From: Actinomycetes bacterium
Lineage (GTDB): Bacteria > Actinomycetota > Acidimicrobiia > Acidimicrobiales > Acidimicrobiaceae
DNA: 64,000 bases
Reading direction: 5' to 3'
Assembly: GCA_021826315.1 (NCBI GenBank)
Contig: JAKAZZ010000002.1
Span: forward strand, 26,400-90,399
Shown here: positions 52,865-62,805 of the stretch, one piece after another
How the letters are laid out: every line of letters starts with the position of its first letter
Numbering within the stretch: the stretch's first letter is position 1
Notes under the pieces: generated by a model
What the model was told of the DNA's origin: nothing
The model's input: the letters and a program-made list of their open reading frames with translations, nothing else
Database searches by the model: none
Position numbers and translations under genes: made by a program

Positions 52865-55377
52865 ATCGAGTTCGCGGCGAACTTCGAATTTACTTGGGCT
52901 GCGCCGCAGGAGTTGGAAAGACCTATGCAATGCTCACCGAGGGACATAATCGGCTGAGTAGGGGGACAGACGTAATAGTTGGCTACGTCGAAACTCATAA
53001 TAGGCCAAAGACTCAAGCCCTTCTTGATGGCTTAGAAGTTGCTCCAAGAAAGTCGGTTTTGCACAAAAATAAGGCAATAGAGGAGATGGATACCGACTAC
53101 ATAATTAGACGGGCTCCTCATGTTGTACTCGTCGACGAACTTGCACATACAAACGCAGATTCATCTGTCAACAGGAAGAGATTCGAAGACGTAAGAACAC
53201 TTCTTGACTCTGGAATTACTGTAATTGCGACGCTCAATATCCAACACCTCGAAAGCGTCAATGACGTGGTATTCGACATCACGGGTATCCGACAGTCAGA
53301 GACAGTTCCTGACTCCTTCGTACGATCTGCTAACCAGATCGAACTGGTAGACATGACCCCTGAAGCTCTAAGAAAAAGGATCGCGCACGGAAACGTCTAT
53401 CCAGTTGAACGTACCGAAGTCGCGTTAAATAACTTTTTCAAGGTCGAGAACCTATCGGCACTTAGAGAACTTGCACTCTTTTGGCTTGCTGATAGAGTCG
53501 AGGAATCGCTACAAATCTTTAGGGACCAATATTCACCCTCAAAGACGTGGGAGACAAAAGAGCGAATTCTCGTCGCACTTGCAGGCGTAGCTGAAAATGA
53601 ACTCTTGATTCGTAGGGCAGCTAGATTAGCGATGCGAACTCGAGGCTCGCTTATCGGGGTTCATATAATCTCACAAGATGGCCTTGGTGCCTCCAATACT
53701 TCACTCTTGGATCAACAACGTGACCTGCTTCAATCCCTAGGCGGAACCTTTATAGAAATTACTGCAAAATCTATTGTCGATGGAATCATGCAGATTGCAA
53801 AGGCCGAGAATGCTACCCAAATAGTGCTCGGAGCGTCGAGGAGAAGCCAACTTCAACGAATCATAGGTGGCAATGTTATTGATGACATTGTGGATGCATC
53901 TGGTCATGGAATAGACGTCCACGTAGTATCAGTTGCCAAGAGAGAAGCTAAGAGGAGGCAACGGCTAGCCAGGCTGATAGGCAAGATCAATGAGACCACA
54001 TCAAATCGACGGCGGGCGTTCTCACTCGTTGCCATGGCCATAATATTTCCAATCGTTACGATTCTTTTAGCTGAACTACGTAGATCCCTTGCACTTTCAG
54101 CGGTTACTCTAATTTTTCTACTTTTAGTAACTGCGGTCGGACTGGTCGGTGGCCTTATGGTATCGATAATCGGTGCACTGTCAGGATTTCTTCTCCTGAA
54201 CTACTACTTCGCGCCCCCATTGCATACATTCACTATCTCAAACTCACGCGACCTCATAACTCTCGTAGCTTTTCTTGGTCTATCGAGTGCATTTGGACTT
54301 TTAATCGATATCCAACGAAGGCGTCTCATCCTTAGCAAGCAAAATGAAATTAGATCCCGCCTTTATGGTCGAGCCGCGGAAATACTTGTTACTTCTAGCA
54401 ATCCAACTCTTGACCTTCTAGGTGAACTAAGAAAGCAACTTCGAAAGAATTTTGCTCTAATCACGAAAGGACCAATCGGAAGCGGCGAAGAGATTGCCTT
54501 CGACGGCAGTCGCGAAAGCGCAGACGCAGAGAATCAACTCCAAATCGATCTTGCTAATGGTTCGCATCACCTTTACGTTGGAGGCGGAGCCCTTGAACCA
54601 TTTGATATCGAAGTGTTAGCGGTTTTTAGGCCGCAGATAGAGGCGGCTCTAACTGCTAAGGAGTTAGCAGAAGAGAGAGAACGATCGGAACTCCTTCGTC
54701 AAGGAGATGCATTTCGAAAATCACTCCTAGCGGCAGTGAGTCATGATCTTAGGACCCCGTTAGCGACAATTCGAGCCGCTGCATCTGGACTTCTCGCAGA
54801 TGACATCGATTTAGGGCCTGAATTAGAGAAAGAGTTGAAGGTTACAATCGACGACGAAGCTAGTAATCTCACCGAAATCGTCTCTAATCTTCTTGACCTT
54901 ACCCGACTGAACATGGGAGGTGTTTCTGTAAAGCTTGAAGATCTTTCTCCTGCGGCATTCATAGATCAAACCTTACTTTCACTTCGGAGATCACTGCCGA
55001 GAATTGTAAACAAGACCCCGGAATCGATCGACAATATCTCGGCAGATCAAGCCCTGCTAGAGAGAGCGCTTGTCAATGTAATTGAGAATGCTCTCGCCTA
55101 CTCTCCCATTGATTCGAAGGTTGAAATCAATGCCATTTCAGCTGAAACGAGCGTAGCTATCGAAGTGCGTGATGAGGGGAACGGGATCTCGGAAGAAGAT
55201 TTGGTGCGTATCTTTGAGCCCTTTCAAAGGGTGGGAGATTCCCAAATACGCCCTGGTATCGGACTTGGATTAGCTGTAGCAAAAGGTTTCGTCGAAGCTC
55301 AAGGTGGACACATAGAAGTCAAGTCGAAGGAAAATATTGGTACCGAAGTTCGAATAGTGATGAGGCGGTCTCTGTAG
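52861..55377 (+). CDS. kdpD: Sensor histidine kinase KdpD
   Basis: 838 aa. Cytosolic KdpD domain with Walker A-like GCAAGVGKTYAML at the start (about 1-215), a USP-like domain (about 235-360), four helices of the DUF4118 type (about 385-490), a GAF-like stretch, then the kinase core: His628 in AVSHDLRTPLATIRAAASGLL, N box VIENALAYSP, G1 RDEGNGIS and G2 GIGLGLAVAKGF. Senses low K+ or ionic stress and phosphorylates KdpE. Overlaps kdpC. Confidence 0.96.
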   Translation: MNRVRGELRIYLGCAAGVGKTYAMLTEGHNRLSRGTDVIVGYVETHNRPKTQALLDGLEVAPRKSVLHKNKAIEEMDTDYIIRRAPHVVLVDELAHTNADSSVNRKRFEDVRTLLDSGITVIATLNIQHLESVNDVVFDITGIRQSETVPDSFVRSANQIELVDMTPEALRKRIAHGNVYPVERTEVALNNFFKVENLSALRELALFWLADRVEESLQIFRDQYSPSKTWETKERILVALAGVAENELLIRRAARLAMRTRGSLIGVHIISQDGLGASNTSLLDQQRDLLQSLGGTFIEITAKSIVDGIMQIAKAENATQIVLGASRRSQLQRIIGGNVIDDIVDASGHGIDVHVVSVAKREAKRRQRLARLIGKINETTSNRRRAFSLVAMAIIFPIVTILLAELRRSLALSAVTLIFLLLVTAVGLVGGLMVSIIGALSGFLLLNYYFAPPLHTFTISNSRDLITLVAFLGLSSAFGLLIDIQRRRLILSKQNEIRSRLYGRAAEILVTSSNPTLDLLGELRKQLRKNFALITKGPIGSGEEIAFDGSRESADAENQLQIDLANGSHHLYVGGGALEPFDIEVLAVFRPQIEAALTAKELAEERERSELLRQGDAFRKSLLAAVSHDLRTPLATIRAAASGLLADDIDLGPELEKELKVTIDDEASNLTEIVSNLLDLTRLNMGGVSVKLEDLSPAAFIDQTLLSLRRSLPRIVNKTPESIDNISADQALLERALVNVIENALAYSPIDSKVEINAISAETSVAIEVRDEGNGISEEDLVRIFEPFQRVGDSQIRPGIGLGLAVAKGFVEAQGGHIEVKSKENIGTEVRIVMRRSL

Positions 55378-55379
55378 CC

Positions 55380-56072
55380 ATGAAAATACTCTTCGTTGAA
55401 GACGACCCGTCATTTGCAAATGCCCTTCTGATATCGCTACGAGCTAGAGGAAATGAAGTTTCGCATGTGGCAACTGGAGGAAATGCAATCTCCAAATTCC
55501 TCACGGGCCACTTCGACGTTGTAGTACTAGATCTTGGTTTGTCGGACATGGACGGCATTGAAGTTCTAAAGCGAATTCGAAGCAAATCAAACACACCTAT
55601 TGTGGTTCTTTCTGCTCGCGTTGGAGAAGTGTCTAAGGTGGACGCGCTCGATGCTGGAGCTGACGACTACGTAACGAAACCTTTCGGTCTCGGTGAATTC
55701 TTGGCACGACTTAGAGCAGCGCACCGCAGAGGTTCCCCTGGGCCAACTGATCGGGTTTTGAAGGTAGGATCGAGGATGATCGACCTTTCGAGCAAGCAAA
55801 TAGTGACCGACGATGGTCGACCTCCAAAACTCACCCCCACCGAGTGGGCGCTAATGGAGGTGCTGGCCCTTGAAAACAACCGCATCGTTTCACGTGAGGA
55901 ATTGTTGAGGAGGGTTTGGGGTGAAAACTTCACACACGAATACGACTACCTAAGGGTTTACATAGCCCAACTTAGAAGAAAAATTGAAGACGATCCCGCA
56001 ACTCCAGCCTACATCATCACTGAATCTGGGGTTGGTTACCGCCTAATGGCTGAAGTCGTTGTGAAGGATTAG
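55380..56072 (+). CDS. kdpE: Response regulator KdpE
   Basis: OmpR-family regulator of 230 aa. Receiver domain with acidic pair EDD (6-8), phospho-acceptor Asp51 in VVLDLGLSDMDG, and Lys in VTKPF. The winged helix (about 130-225) has NRIVSREELLRRVWG and YLRVYIAQLRRKIE. It should activate kdp, possibly at the CATTAAGA repeats. Follows kdpD by two bases and is the last gene of the operon. Confidence 0.96.
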   Translation: MKILFVEDDPSFANALLISLRARGNEVSHVATGGNAISKFLTGHFDVVVLDLGLSDMDGIEVLKRIRSKSNTPIVVLSARVGEVSKVDALDAGADDYVTKPFGLGEFLARLRAAHRRGSPGPTDRVLKVGSRMIDLSSKQIVTDDGRPPKLTPTEWALMEVLALENNRIVSREELLRRVWGENFTHEYDYLRVYIAQLRRKIEDDPATPAYIITESGVGYRLMAEVVVKD

Positions 56073-57029
56073 ATCCTCTATTCAAAAGTACGAATAGCTA
56101 AAATGCCATCGTCCAGTCTGACCAGATAGATAATAGTTATTAAACGAGAAAAAAAAATGACTTCTCTATCCGAAGTAGCCGATTCCAAACATCGCAAAGA
56201 ATTCGATCGTGTAATTCAATTGTTTTGTCAAATCTCAAAGTGATATGTCGTGGATAATTCATTACGTAGCGCTAACGGTGAGTCTTATTCGAGAATTTCG
56301 AGGATTCTGTCGCAAGGACATTGGGAAGAGATCGCTAGGTTCGGATTGTGCTATTGGAAACGCAGAAAGTAGCACGTGGTACATAGCTAGCCCCATCACA
56401 TTTCCGGAAAGGATGCAACCCTAGTGATCAAGGTTCAATTGAAGCGGAACCCCTCGGCGTTCGTTTGAACGGAGGCAGATTGTTCGAAGGAGGGCGATTC
56501 GGTGTGTCGTCCACGAGCGAGCGAAAGTCAAATAGGGGAGTGGGAGTGTGCTTATAGATTTTCCAGTCATTACCTTGGCACTGTGCAAAGAGATGCGACA
56601 GATTCATATGGCGATGAGTATGAGCGGGTGTACTGCTTGAAATTTCTTCCATCTTGGGACCTTCGCGCAGGGATCTTTGAACCATACGATTTTTCGTGGA
56701 TTGACTCTCTTTGGAGTCGTAAACAATTGCAAGCGCCAAAGGAGCAATAGACGCCAATGGGCTCGAGAAAATAGAGGGTGGAAATGAAAGATATTCTTAG
56801 GGTTTGAAGGGCTTCATTTCCCTGGTACGTAGTTTTACGCTGTGAATACAAATATTGTCTACTCCAAGGGTTCAATGGTCTTGGAACTCGTGAAGCATCG
56901 CAGGTTCCTCCTAAGATCTTAGGTGTTGTTCTTTTTCAGGCGCAGCAGTTACTTTAGGCGCAGCGCTGATCAACGGATTTTCTGAATGGTTCGACTGCCG
57001 CCAACAATGCGATTAAGACGAGGTTAAAG
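56073..57029. other. Intergenic region of about 950 bp
   Basis: No supported gene. Short frames at 56428-56757 (minus) and 56502-56750 (plus) overlap each other and lack ribosome binding sites and family resemblance. A weak CTATTC/GAATAG hairpin at about 56079-56098 may end the kdp transcript. Confidence 0.5.
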
Positions 57030-58280
57030 GTGGTGTCACCTTGGGAGAGTTTAAGAAAACGAAGTAACTCTAGCCACTCCATAACTGAGGGAAATTCTAA
57101 GGGTGGCGGACTGCGTCTCTTCGTTTCAATATCGTCAACAACATCGACAGTCTTTCCCGTTTTCATAACAGGAGCAGTCGCAGTCCAGCTTCGTCAATCT
57201 CTCCATTTTTCGATTGCGTTGGTCGGCGTGGCCGTGGCGATCTTCTTCGGGACAGCTGCCTTGACATCTTTAATTGCGGGCTCGATGGCTGAGCGGCACG
57301 GCGGAGCGAAGGTAATGAGAGCTGCGACCTTTGCCTCCGCGGTCACCATGGGGCTAATTGCGGCGGTTGCACATTCGTTCACTGGACTTGCGATCCTGCT
57401 GGCCTTTGGCGGTGTTGCTAATGGCACAAATCAGCCCGCCAATAATCTGTTTGTAATAAACGCCGTGCAGCCAAATCGCCGTGGCTTTGCTCTTGGGGTA
57501 AAGCAAGCAGCAATTCCGGTAGCAACACTATTAGCCGGCATAGCAGTGCCATCGGTGGCCCTTACGATCGGGTGGCGGTACGTCTACGTCTTTGCAGCGG
57601 CTATTGCTTTTGTCGTGAGCCTGGTAATCCCCAGTGACCCCCACGAACTCAAGGTCAAGGTTCAGCGTCGACGCGAAGGCGAGAAGGTCCAAATAACTAT
57701 TATCCCCGTCGTGACCCTGGCGATTGCGATGGCCCTAGGTGCTGGAACTTCGAATGCCCTAGGTGCCTACATGGTTGAAAATGCGGTAAACCACAACTAC
57801 GCTCCAGGCACTGCTGGTTTGATAGGAGCACTTGGATCCCTAGTTAGCCTGATCGTGCGCCTTAGCGTAGGTTACAGAGCCGATAAGCGCGAAGGCAAGC
57901 ACCTGATCGTGGTTGCTGCAATGATTGGCCTTGGGGCGATCGGGTACCTGCTATTTGCGACTTCAATCAAGTGGCTGGTTATTCCGGCTGCGGTAATCGG
58001 TTATGGATTCGGTTGGGGTTGGAATGGGTTATTCAACTTTGCGGTCGTCGTCAATCATAAAGGTGCCGAGGGTAGGGCAACAGGAATTACTCAAAGTGGT
58101 GCATTCGTAGGCTCCGTTGCTGGCCCGATCGTCTTTGGTTATTTTGTCGTTCACTTTGGCTTCGGGCCGTCTTGGGTTCTTTTGATGGCTGTCGCAGCCC
58201 TTTCTTCGACCCTTATGCTCTTTGGTCGTTATTTGATCCTCGCTAGTCGCAATGCGACCGAGGCAGATTCTCTTGGATAG
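57030..58280 (+). CDS. MFS transporter
   Basis: 416-aa permease with about 12 helices, starting after a polar N-terminus of about 30 residues. Loop 2-3 motif GSMAERHGGAKVM, GVANGTNQPANNLFV in helix 4, and GYRADKREGKH in loop 8-9. It resembles the CynX/NNP-like or oxalate/formate groups only loosely; substrate unknown. GTG start with AAAGG just before it; the next codon is also GTG-like, so the exact start is uncertain. Confidence 0.82.
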   Translation: MVSPWESLRKRSNSSHSITEGNSKGGGLRLFVSISSTTSTVFPVFITGAVAVQLRQSLHFSIALVGVAVAIFFGTAALTSLIAGSMAERHGGAKVMRAATFASAVTMGLIAAVAHSFTGLAILLAFGGVANGTNQPANNLFVINAVQPNRRGFALGVKQAAIPVATLLAGIAVPSVALTIGWRYVYVFAAAIAFVVSLVIPSDPHELKVKVQRRREGEKVQITIIPVVTLAIAMALGAGTSNALGAYMVENAVNHNYAPGTAGLIGALGSLVSLIVRLSVGYRADKREGKHLIVVAAMIGLGAIGYLLFATSIKWLVIPAAVIGYGFGWGWNGLFNFAVVVNHKGAEGRATGITQSGAFVGSVAGPIVFGYFVVHFGFGPSWVLLMAVAALSSTLMLFGRYLILASRNATEADSLG

Positions 58281-58472
58281 TGATATGGAACTTTTCCAAG
58301 CGATCGCTACCAGTTCGAGGTAGAAACTTTTGACGTCTTCCTTGGGGTGACGGACTTCGAATTGTGCGCTACTATATTTCTATATCGTTATATAACTACT
58401 TAGTAATATATATCTGATTCATTCTTGTCCGAACTGCCTTATCTGCGATAAGTGCAAGCGTGAAGCGAGGAG

Positions 58473-58892
58473 ATGATCGATGTGACTATCGAAATCGATG
58501 AGGCAAGGTTAGACACCGTCTTCATGGCTTTGGCGAGTCAACCTCGTCGAGCAATATTAAAGCGTCTCTCTTCGGGTAGCGCTCCAATTGCAGAGTTGGT
58601 ACGCCTAGTGGGGCTAACGCAACCGGCGGTGTCAAAGCATTTGAAGGTTCTTGAGTCCGCTGGCTTGCTAACCCGTGCTAGGAGAGCTCAATTTCGTCCA
58701 AGCGAATTAGACCTCGCTCCAATCCTTGAAGTTGAGGCGTGGGTAAGTGGGTTTACTCATCAATGGGAAGAGAGGTTGAATCGCTTAGGTGCCCTTATTG
58801 ATGGCGACAGATTGGATTTACCTCTTCGGCTCCATAGTGAGGGCATCGAAGCCGAAGCCGTATCCGACCCCGAAGACGAGGGACGTAAATAG
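58473..58892 (+). CDS. ArsR-family transcriptional regulator
   Basis: 139 aa. Winged helix at about 10-90 with ALASQPRRAILKRLSSGSAPIAELV and the recognition helix TQPAVSKHLKVLESAGLL. It has no metal-binding Cys motif. This subtype usually sits next to SRPBCC/AHSA1 genes, as here, and probably controls them. Start ATG; GTG 58482 is a nearby alternative. Acidic C-terminal tail. Confidence 0.88.
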   Translation: MIDVTIEIDEARLDTVFMALASQPRRAILKRLSSGSAPIAELVRLVGLTQPAVSKHLKVLESAGLLTRARRAQFRPSELDLAPILEVEAWVSGFTHQWEERLNRLGALIDGDRLDLPLRLHSEGIEAEAVSDPEDEGRK

Positions 58893-58995
58893 TCGTCACG
58901 TCGTTGTTGGGTCAGACAATGATTCCACGATCGATTTTTGAAAGTTTAGCTCTGCACCTTCGTGATTAGTAACCGGAATCTAAGAGGTCAGTTGA

Positions 58996-59916
58996 ATGGA
59001 AGTAAGAAAGGCTAGTTCATTGTCGGAAACTGCAAAATCGCGAGAAATATCAATCTCACGCACGTATGCCACAACGCCGCAGAGGTTGTTTGACTACTTC
59101 AAAGATCCCCTGAAGTTAGCTCAATGGTGGGGGCCGGATCACTTCATCACCAATGAAGTCGAAGTTGAAGCGCGGATCAATGGAAGTTACTCGTTGACCA
59201 TGACTGGCATGGGTATGTCGCAGCGGATCATAGGGGCGATCACTGAGTACGAAGAGGGAAGGACCCTTGCCGTACAGAGTCAGGTAGTCCACGAAGGCGT
59301 AACAATTTTGAGAAGTTACTTTCGCATTGTGATCGAAGAGGAGGAAAGTGGCGCAAGACTTACTCTCGTCGCAAAGGCCACAATTGAAAATGAGTACATG
59401 GCAAGTGCGCTTTTAGGAATGTATGCCGGATGGAACCAGTCTTTGCAGCGCCTCGATGACGAACTTCAGGGACGTATCGATCGGACTTTAGTCGTCCTAT
59501 CTGGATTGATGGCCACTGCTGGAGACGTATATGAGTATTGGGTTTCCCCCGAGAAGTTAGCTCAGTGGTGGGCGCCCAAGGACTTTACGACAATAGTAAG
59601 CGACATGGATCTCGGCGATGATGGAGGTTGCACAATCACTATGTCGGGTCCCGGCGGAGAGAAAATTGTTAGCCGTATCGGTTACCGAGAGATCGACCCA
59701 CCTAAGCGCCTGCACTTTCGTCGCAGCGACGAGGGCGCTCTCGATCCTGCAGTCGACGTTTTAGTTCTCTTTGATGAAATGGGGCCTCAAACCGTTGTTT
59801 CGATGCGCTTCGTCTTTGACTCCGTCTCCGACTTCGACAAAACGGTCAATACGCTAAACGTCAAGAAGGGTGCCGAAGAGTCTTTGGAGCGTTTGAGAAC
59901 ACTGCTTCTTGTTTGA
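58996..59916 (+). CDS. Tandem SRPBCC (AHSA1-type) protein
   Basis: 306 aa made of two START-like AHSA1 domains (about 15-150 and 165-305). Each has the hallmark LAQWWGPDHF / LAQWWAPKDF and a later GYREIDPP-type strand, so the protein is an internal duplication or fusion. Single-domain members bind hydrophobic ligands; function in bacteria is mostly unknown. Located 103 bp after the ArsR gene, in the same direction. ATG start with AAGAGGTCAG upstream. Confidence 0.85.
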   Translation: MEVRKASSLSETAKSREISISRTYATTPQRLFDYFKDPLKLAQWWGPDHFITNEVEVEARINGSYSLTMTGMGMSQRIIGAITEYEEGRTLAVQSQVVHEGVTILRSYFRIVIEEEESGARLTLVAKATIENEYMASALLGMYAGWNQSLQRLDDELQGRIDRTLVVLSGLMATAGDVYEYWVSPEKLAQWWAPKDFTTIVSDMDLGDDGGCTITMSGPGGEKIVSRIGYREIDPPKRLHFRRSDEGALDPAVDVLVLFDEMGPQTVVSMRFVFDSVSDFDKTVNTLNVKKGAEESLERLRTLLLV

Positions 59917-60306
59917 AACTCACCGAATTTGTAGCAGATGAGTCTAACGAAGCATTTCGTCACTGCTTGAATAAAAAAGCGAAAAAAACTTACTATTTAG
60001 GGTAAAGTTATCGCTCCTAGAGACGATAAATCTATATGTACGGAAAATTACCACTCAAGGTGGTGACAGAATATTCCGAAGTAGTAATTGGTTCTTCTTT
60101 GTGATGAGAAAGGCGGCTCTCGTCGAGGCAAATTGAACCATAGCTGGCTTCGCTCCTATCACAGGGGGGAGCGGAGTCAGCGACCCATTTAATCATACCA
60201 TGCGTAAGCTAAAATGAAGCCACTCTAAGTGGTATCTCAGTGAGCTCGGGCGGTACGTACACCAGTTTACTTCAGTAGCTCACAGCACGCAGAGGTCATT
60301 CACCTT
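59917..60306. other. Intergenic region with hairpins, 390 bp
   Basis: No gene. Contains TTATCG/CGATAA at about 60008-60029, ACCAC/GTGGT near 60050, the long stem at 60143-60181, and CCACT/AGTGG near 60220. It lies between the convergent SRPBCC and GGDEF genes. I could not match a known riboswitch. Confidence 0.45.
60143..60181. other. 14-bp stem hairpin in convergent gap
   Basis: GCTGGCTTCGCTCC (60143-60156) pairs with 60168-60181 with two G-T pairs around an 11-base loop. No long T run follows. It may act as a terminator for one or both convergent transcripts. Confidence 0.5.
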
Positions 60307-61332
60307 CTAGAAAAGAAGACCCGAGGCGGCGACTTGCTTGCGGTAGCGCTTGTTGTTGTACATGGCATTGTCTGCCTCTACCATGAGTCTGTCCAAGGTA
60401 AGGGGAGATGTTCCGGTCGCACAACCGATGCTGACAGAAATCCCATTCTGTAGCATCATGGTATCGATGCGATTTGCAAATTCTCGCGCATTTACGGCGG
60501 TCATAAGGGGCGCTAGCAGCACGAATTCGTCTCCACCGATCCTAGCAAAGATGTCCCCCTCTCTAATTGAGGAACTCATAACTTCGGCGAATCGGCGTAT
60601 GTATTCATCACCTGCTGAGTGGCCCGCTGTATCGTTGATCGTCTTAAGGTTATCGAGGTCAAAGGTGATCAAAGAGATGTGAGAACCTGGTGAAACTTTG
60701 ATTCTGCGCTGAATGGCTACTTCCCATCCAAAGCGATTAAGGGTGCCGGTCAAGGGATCAGTCTCGGCAACAGTAAGGACTTTTTGGGCAAAGCGAGCCT
60801 GCCTGTCCTTGAAGTATGCGTCTGCGATGACGCTCTCCAAGAGGGGCGAGACGCCGATTAGGGCAGTCGAGAGCGCTTCGCTAGTGGCTCGGGAGCTGGT
60901 TCCATCGAAGAGTACTAATTGAAACTCACTCAGAGTTTCATCGGGTGGTAGGATCGAAAGCGCTGTAAGTAGGCGGATCGGGCCAACGTGAAAGGCTCGA
61001 TTGACCTCAAACCACTGGGTCGGTGAATCTTCTATGAGGTAGATAAGCTGAGGGAGCACCTTGGAGTGGCGCATGTCCTCGAACGGGGCTATGTGTTGCT
61101 GCGGTGTTACCTTTTCGGCAAGTCGGAGGGTATCCCCTTCGATCAAGCGGTAGGCGTTGCCGAAGGTCGCCATAACTTTTCCGGATATCTTCGACCTTGA
61201 GTAGGCGTTTCTCTCGAGAAGCAAGCCACCGTCTATGCCGAAATTTTCAATGATCAATTGGACGCTCGAACCAATGGGAGCCCATGCGCTCTTTATCGGA
61301 TGGTCGTCTACTACTGCAGGTATTGAATCCAT
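60307..61332 (-). CDS. GGDEF-domain diguanylate cyclase
   Basis: 341 aa. The N-terminal 165 residues form an unassigned, possibly GAF-like sensor part without membrane helices; the C-terminal GGDEF domain has DPLTGTLNRFGWE, FDLDNLKTIND and the active loop RIGGDEF. An inhibitory I-site RxxD (REGD) lies five residues before GGDEF, so it is probably an active cyclic-di-GMP synthase with product inhibition. ATG 61332 follows GGTGGGG; the TTG at 61347 is that site's upstream edge. Confidence 0.88.
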   Translation of the reverse strand: MDSIPAVVDDHPIKSAWAPIGSSVQLIIENFGIDGGLLLERNAYSRSKISGKVMATFGNAYRLIEGDTLRLAEKVTPQQHIAPFEDMRHSKVLPQLIYLIEDSPTQWFEVNRAFHVGPIRLLTALSILPPDETLSEFQLVLFDGTSSRATSEALSTALIGVSPLLESVIADAYFKDRQARFAQKVLTVAETDPLTGTLNRFGWEVAIQRRIKVSPGSHISLITFDLDNLKTINDTAGHSAGDEYIRRFAEVMSSSIREGDIFARIGGDEFVLLAPLMTAVNAREFANRIDTMMLQNGISVSIGCATGTSPLTLDRLMVEADNAMYNNKRYRKQVAASGLLF

Positions 61333-61448
61333 TGTGGCCCCACCCAATTTGGTCGAAAAGATCCTTGATTGTTGTTATCGGCGAAATTTGGATGAACCTT
61401 CAACGAAAATATTGAAATTGCAAGAAAAAGATTTGGAGCTTGAGCTAG

Positions 61449-61859
61449 ATGTTAGCTAGGTATGGTCAAAGCTGGATTCTATTCGCCGTTATTTCGGCTG
61501 TAGGGTGGGGTGTTTGGGGTTTCGTCTCCGCAAAGGCGTCGAAAGGCACCTCGCCGATAGCTCTTTGGGCGACCGTGGTGGTTATCGAAGGCATCATCGC
61601 TTTGCCGGTATTTATCAAGTATCGTCCCGTTCTCTCTACCTTTGCTGTCCTATCTGCGATATCAGGTGCTGCGGGTTACTTATTCTTCTTCTTCGCGTTG
61701 CGTGATGGACGGGCACCTGCGGTCGTTGCTATAACCGCAACTTATCCACTGATAACGCTTGTCCTAAATATTTTGGTCAATGGCTATCGTCCTCATTTAC
61801 GTGAAGTTGCCGGTGTCGTGGTTGCAGTCGGAGCGATCTACCTCTTGTCATCTGGCTGA
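61449..61859 (+). CDS. EamA-like half transporter (DMT superfamily)
   Basis: 136 aa with four to five helices, equal to one EamA repeat; full DMT exporters have two. The repeat pattern GWGVWGFVSAKAS, AATYPLITLVLNIL and AGVVVAVGAIYLLSSG is typical. It may form homodimers like small multidrug-resistance proteins. Unlike a truncated gene it ends cleanly. The ABC ATPase gene follows after 90 bp. Confidence 0.78.
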   Translation: MLARYGQSWILFAVISAVGWGVWGFVSAKASKGTSPIALWATVVVIEGIIALPVFIKYRPVLSTFAVLSAISGAAGYLFFFFALRDGRAPAVVAITATYPLITLVLNILVNGYRPHLREVAGVVVAVGAIYLLSSG

Positions 61860-61949
61860 CGTGCGAGATAAAAGCTCTTGGACGTTGAGGGTTGTTTAGG
61901 TGGCACGATCGCGAATTTAGTTGCTGATGTATATGAAGGGCTTAAGGCT

Positions 61950-62732
61950 ATGAGTAGTGGGTTGATTTTTGAAGATGTATCCCTTTCGATTGGTGGAATA
62001 AAGATACTGAGCGACATCACTCTTTCGATCGAGGCTGGCTCGAAGGTAGTCATAGTTGGCGCCAACGGTGCGGGAAAGAGCACTTTATTTGAGCTCTTTG
62101 CAGCGCGTCGTCGCCCCTCGTCGGGCAAGATCGGCATCTTGGGGGAAACGATCGGATTGACAGATATGCGTAGGTTGAGGCGCCGGATAGGAGTCTGCGG
62201 AAGCTCAACTCTCGAGAAGATTGATCCCAATCTAGTCCTCACCGAGGTGGTACTTACAGGTATTGATCAGGTGTTTTCAAATTGGTTTAGCGAGGTCGAC
62301 GAGGAGCAGATTAAACGAGCCCGCGAGTTGTTAGAGGTTGTTGGACTAGAGGGTCGACGAGGTGAGAAGTTTTCAAACTTATCTATGGGACAACGGCAAC
62401 AGATCGGTATAGCGCGAGCACTCATGGCTAATCCATCGGTGCTGCTACTCGACGAGCCATTTGCTGGCTTGGACCTTCCGTCGCGTGAAGGGTTGATTGA
62501 GCGCCTTGACCGCATTGCAATGGAGTATCCGGAGCTTACGGTTATTCTCGTTACTCACCATATTGAAGAGATTCCAGAGTCGTTCAACAGGATCGTCGGC
62601 CTTTCACGCGGCAGAGTTGTAGCCGATGGATCAAAGGTGGAAGTACTCACGTCGGAGGTCATATCGCGGATCTTTGAGACCGAAGTCGATGTCTTTCAAG
62701 TCGGGAACAGATCAGTAGCAATTGCCAAGTGA
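61950..62732 (+). CDS. ABC transporter ATP-binding protein
   Basis: 260 aa. Walker A GANGAGKST, signature NLSMGQRQQIGIARAL, Walker B VLLLDEPFAGLD and the switch His in VTHHIEEIP are all present. Resembles ModF/YfeD-like single ATPases. No permease or binding protein adjoins, so its partner is unknown. ATG 61950 follows TTAAGG; the longer frame from 61878 has no ribosome binding site. Confidence 0.87.
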   Translation: MSSGLIFEDVSLSIGGIKILSDITLSIEAGSKVVIVGANGAGKSTLFELFAARRRPSSGKIGILGETIGLTDMRRLRRRIGVCGSSTLEKIDPNLVLTEVVLTGIDQVFSNWFSEVDEEQIKRARELLEVVGLEGRRGEKFSNLSMGQRQQIGIARALMANPSVLLLDEPFAGLDLPSREGLIERLDRIAMEYPELTVILVTHHIEEIPESFNRIVGLSRGRVVADGSKVEVLTSEVISRIFETEVDVFQVGNRSVAIAK

Positions 62733-62805
62733 TCACGGGTAAGGTTAAAGAAGTAAATTTCACTAATGGCGTTTTACTTTATTTTCGAGTTATGAGAGGT
62801 AGACG

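Noticed and set aside
56428..56757. Overlapping short frames after kdpE on both strands
   Set aside because: They overlap on opposite strands, lack start signals and show no recognisable protein.
59990..60190. Known riboswitch in the SRPBCC/GGDEF gap
   Set aside because: Compared from memory with GEMM, fluoride, ZTP, guanidine and Mn consensus blocks; none fits.
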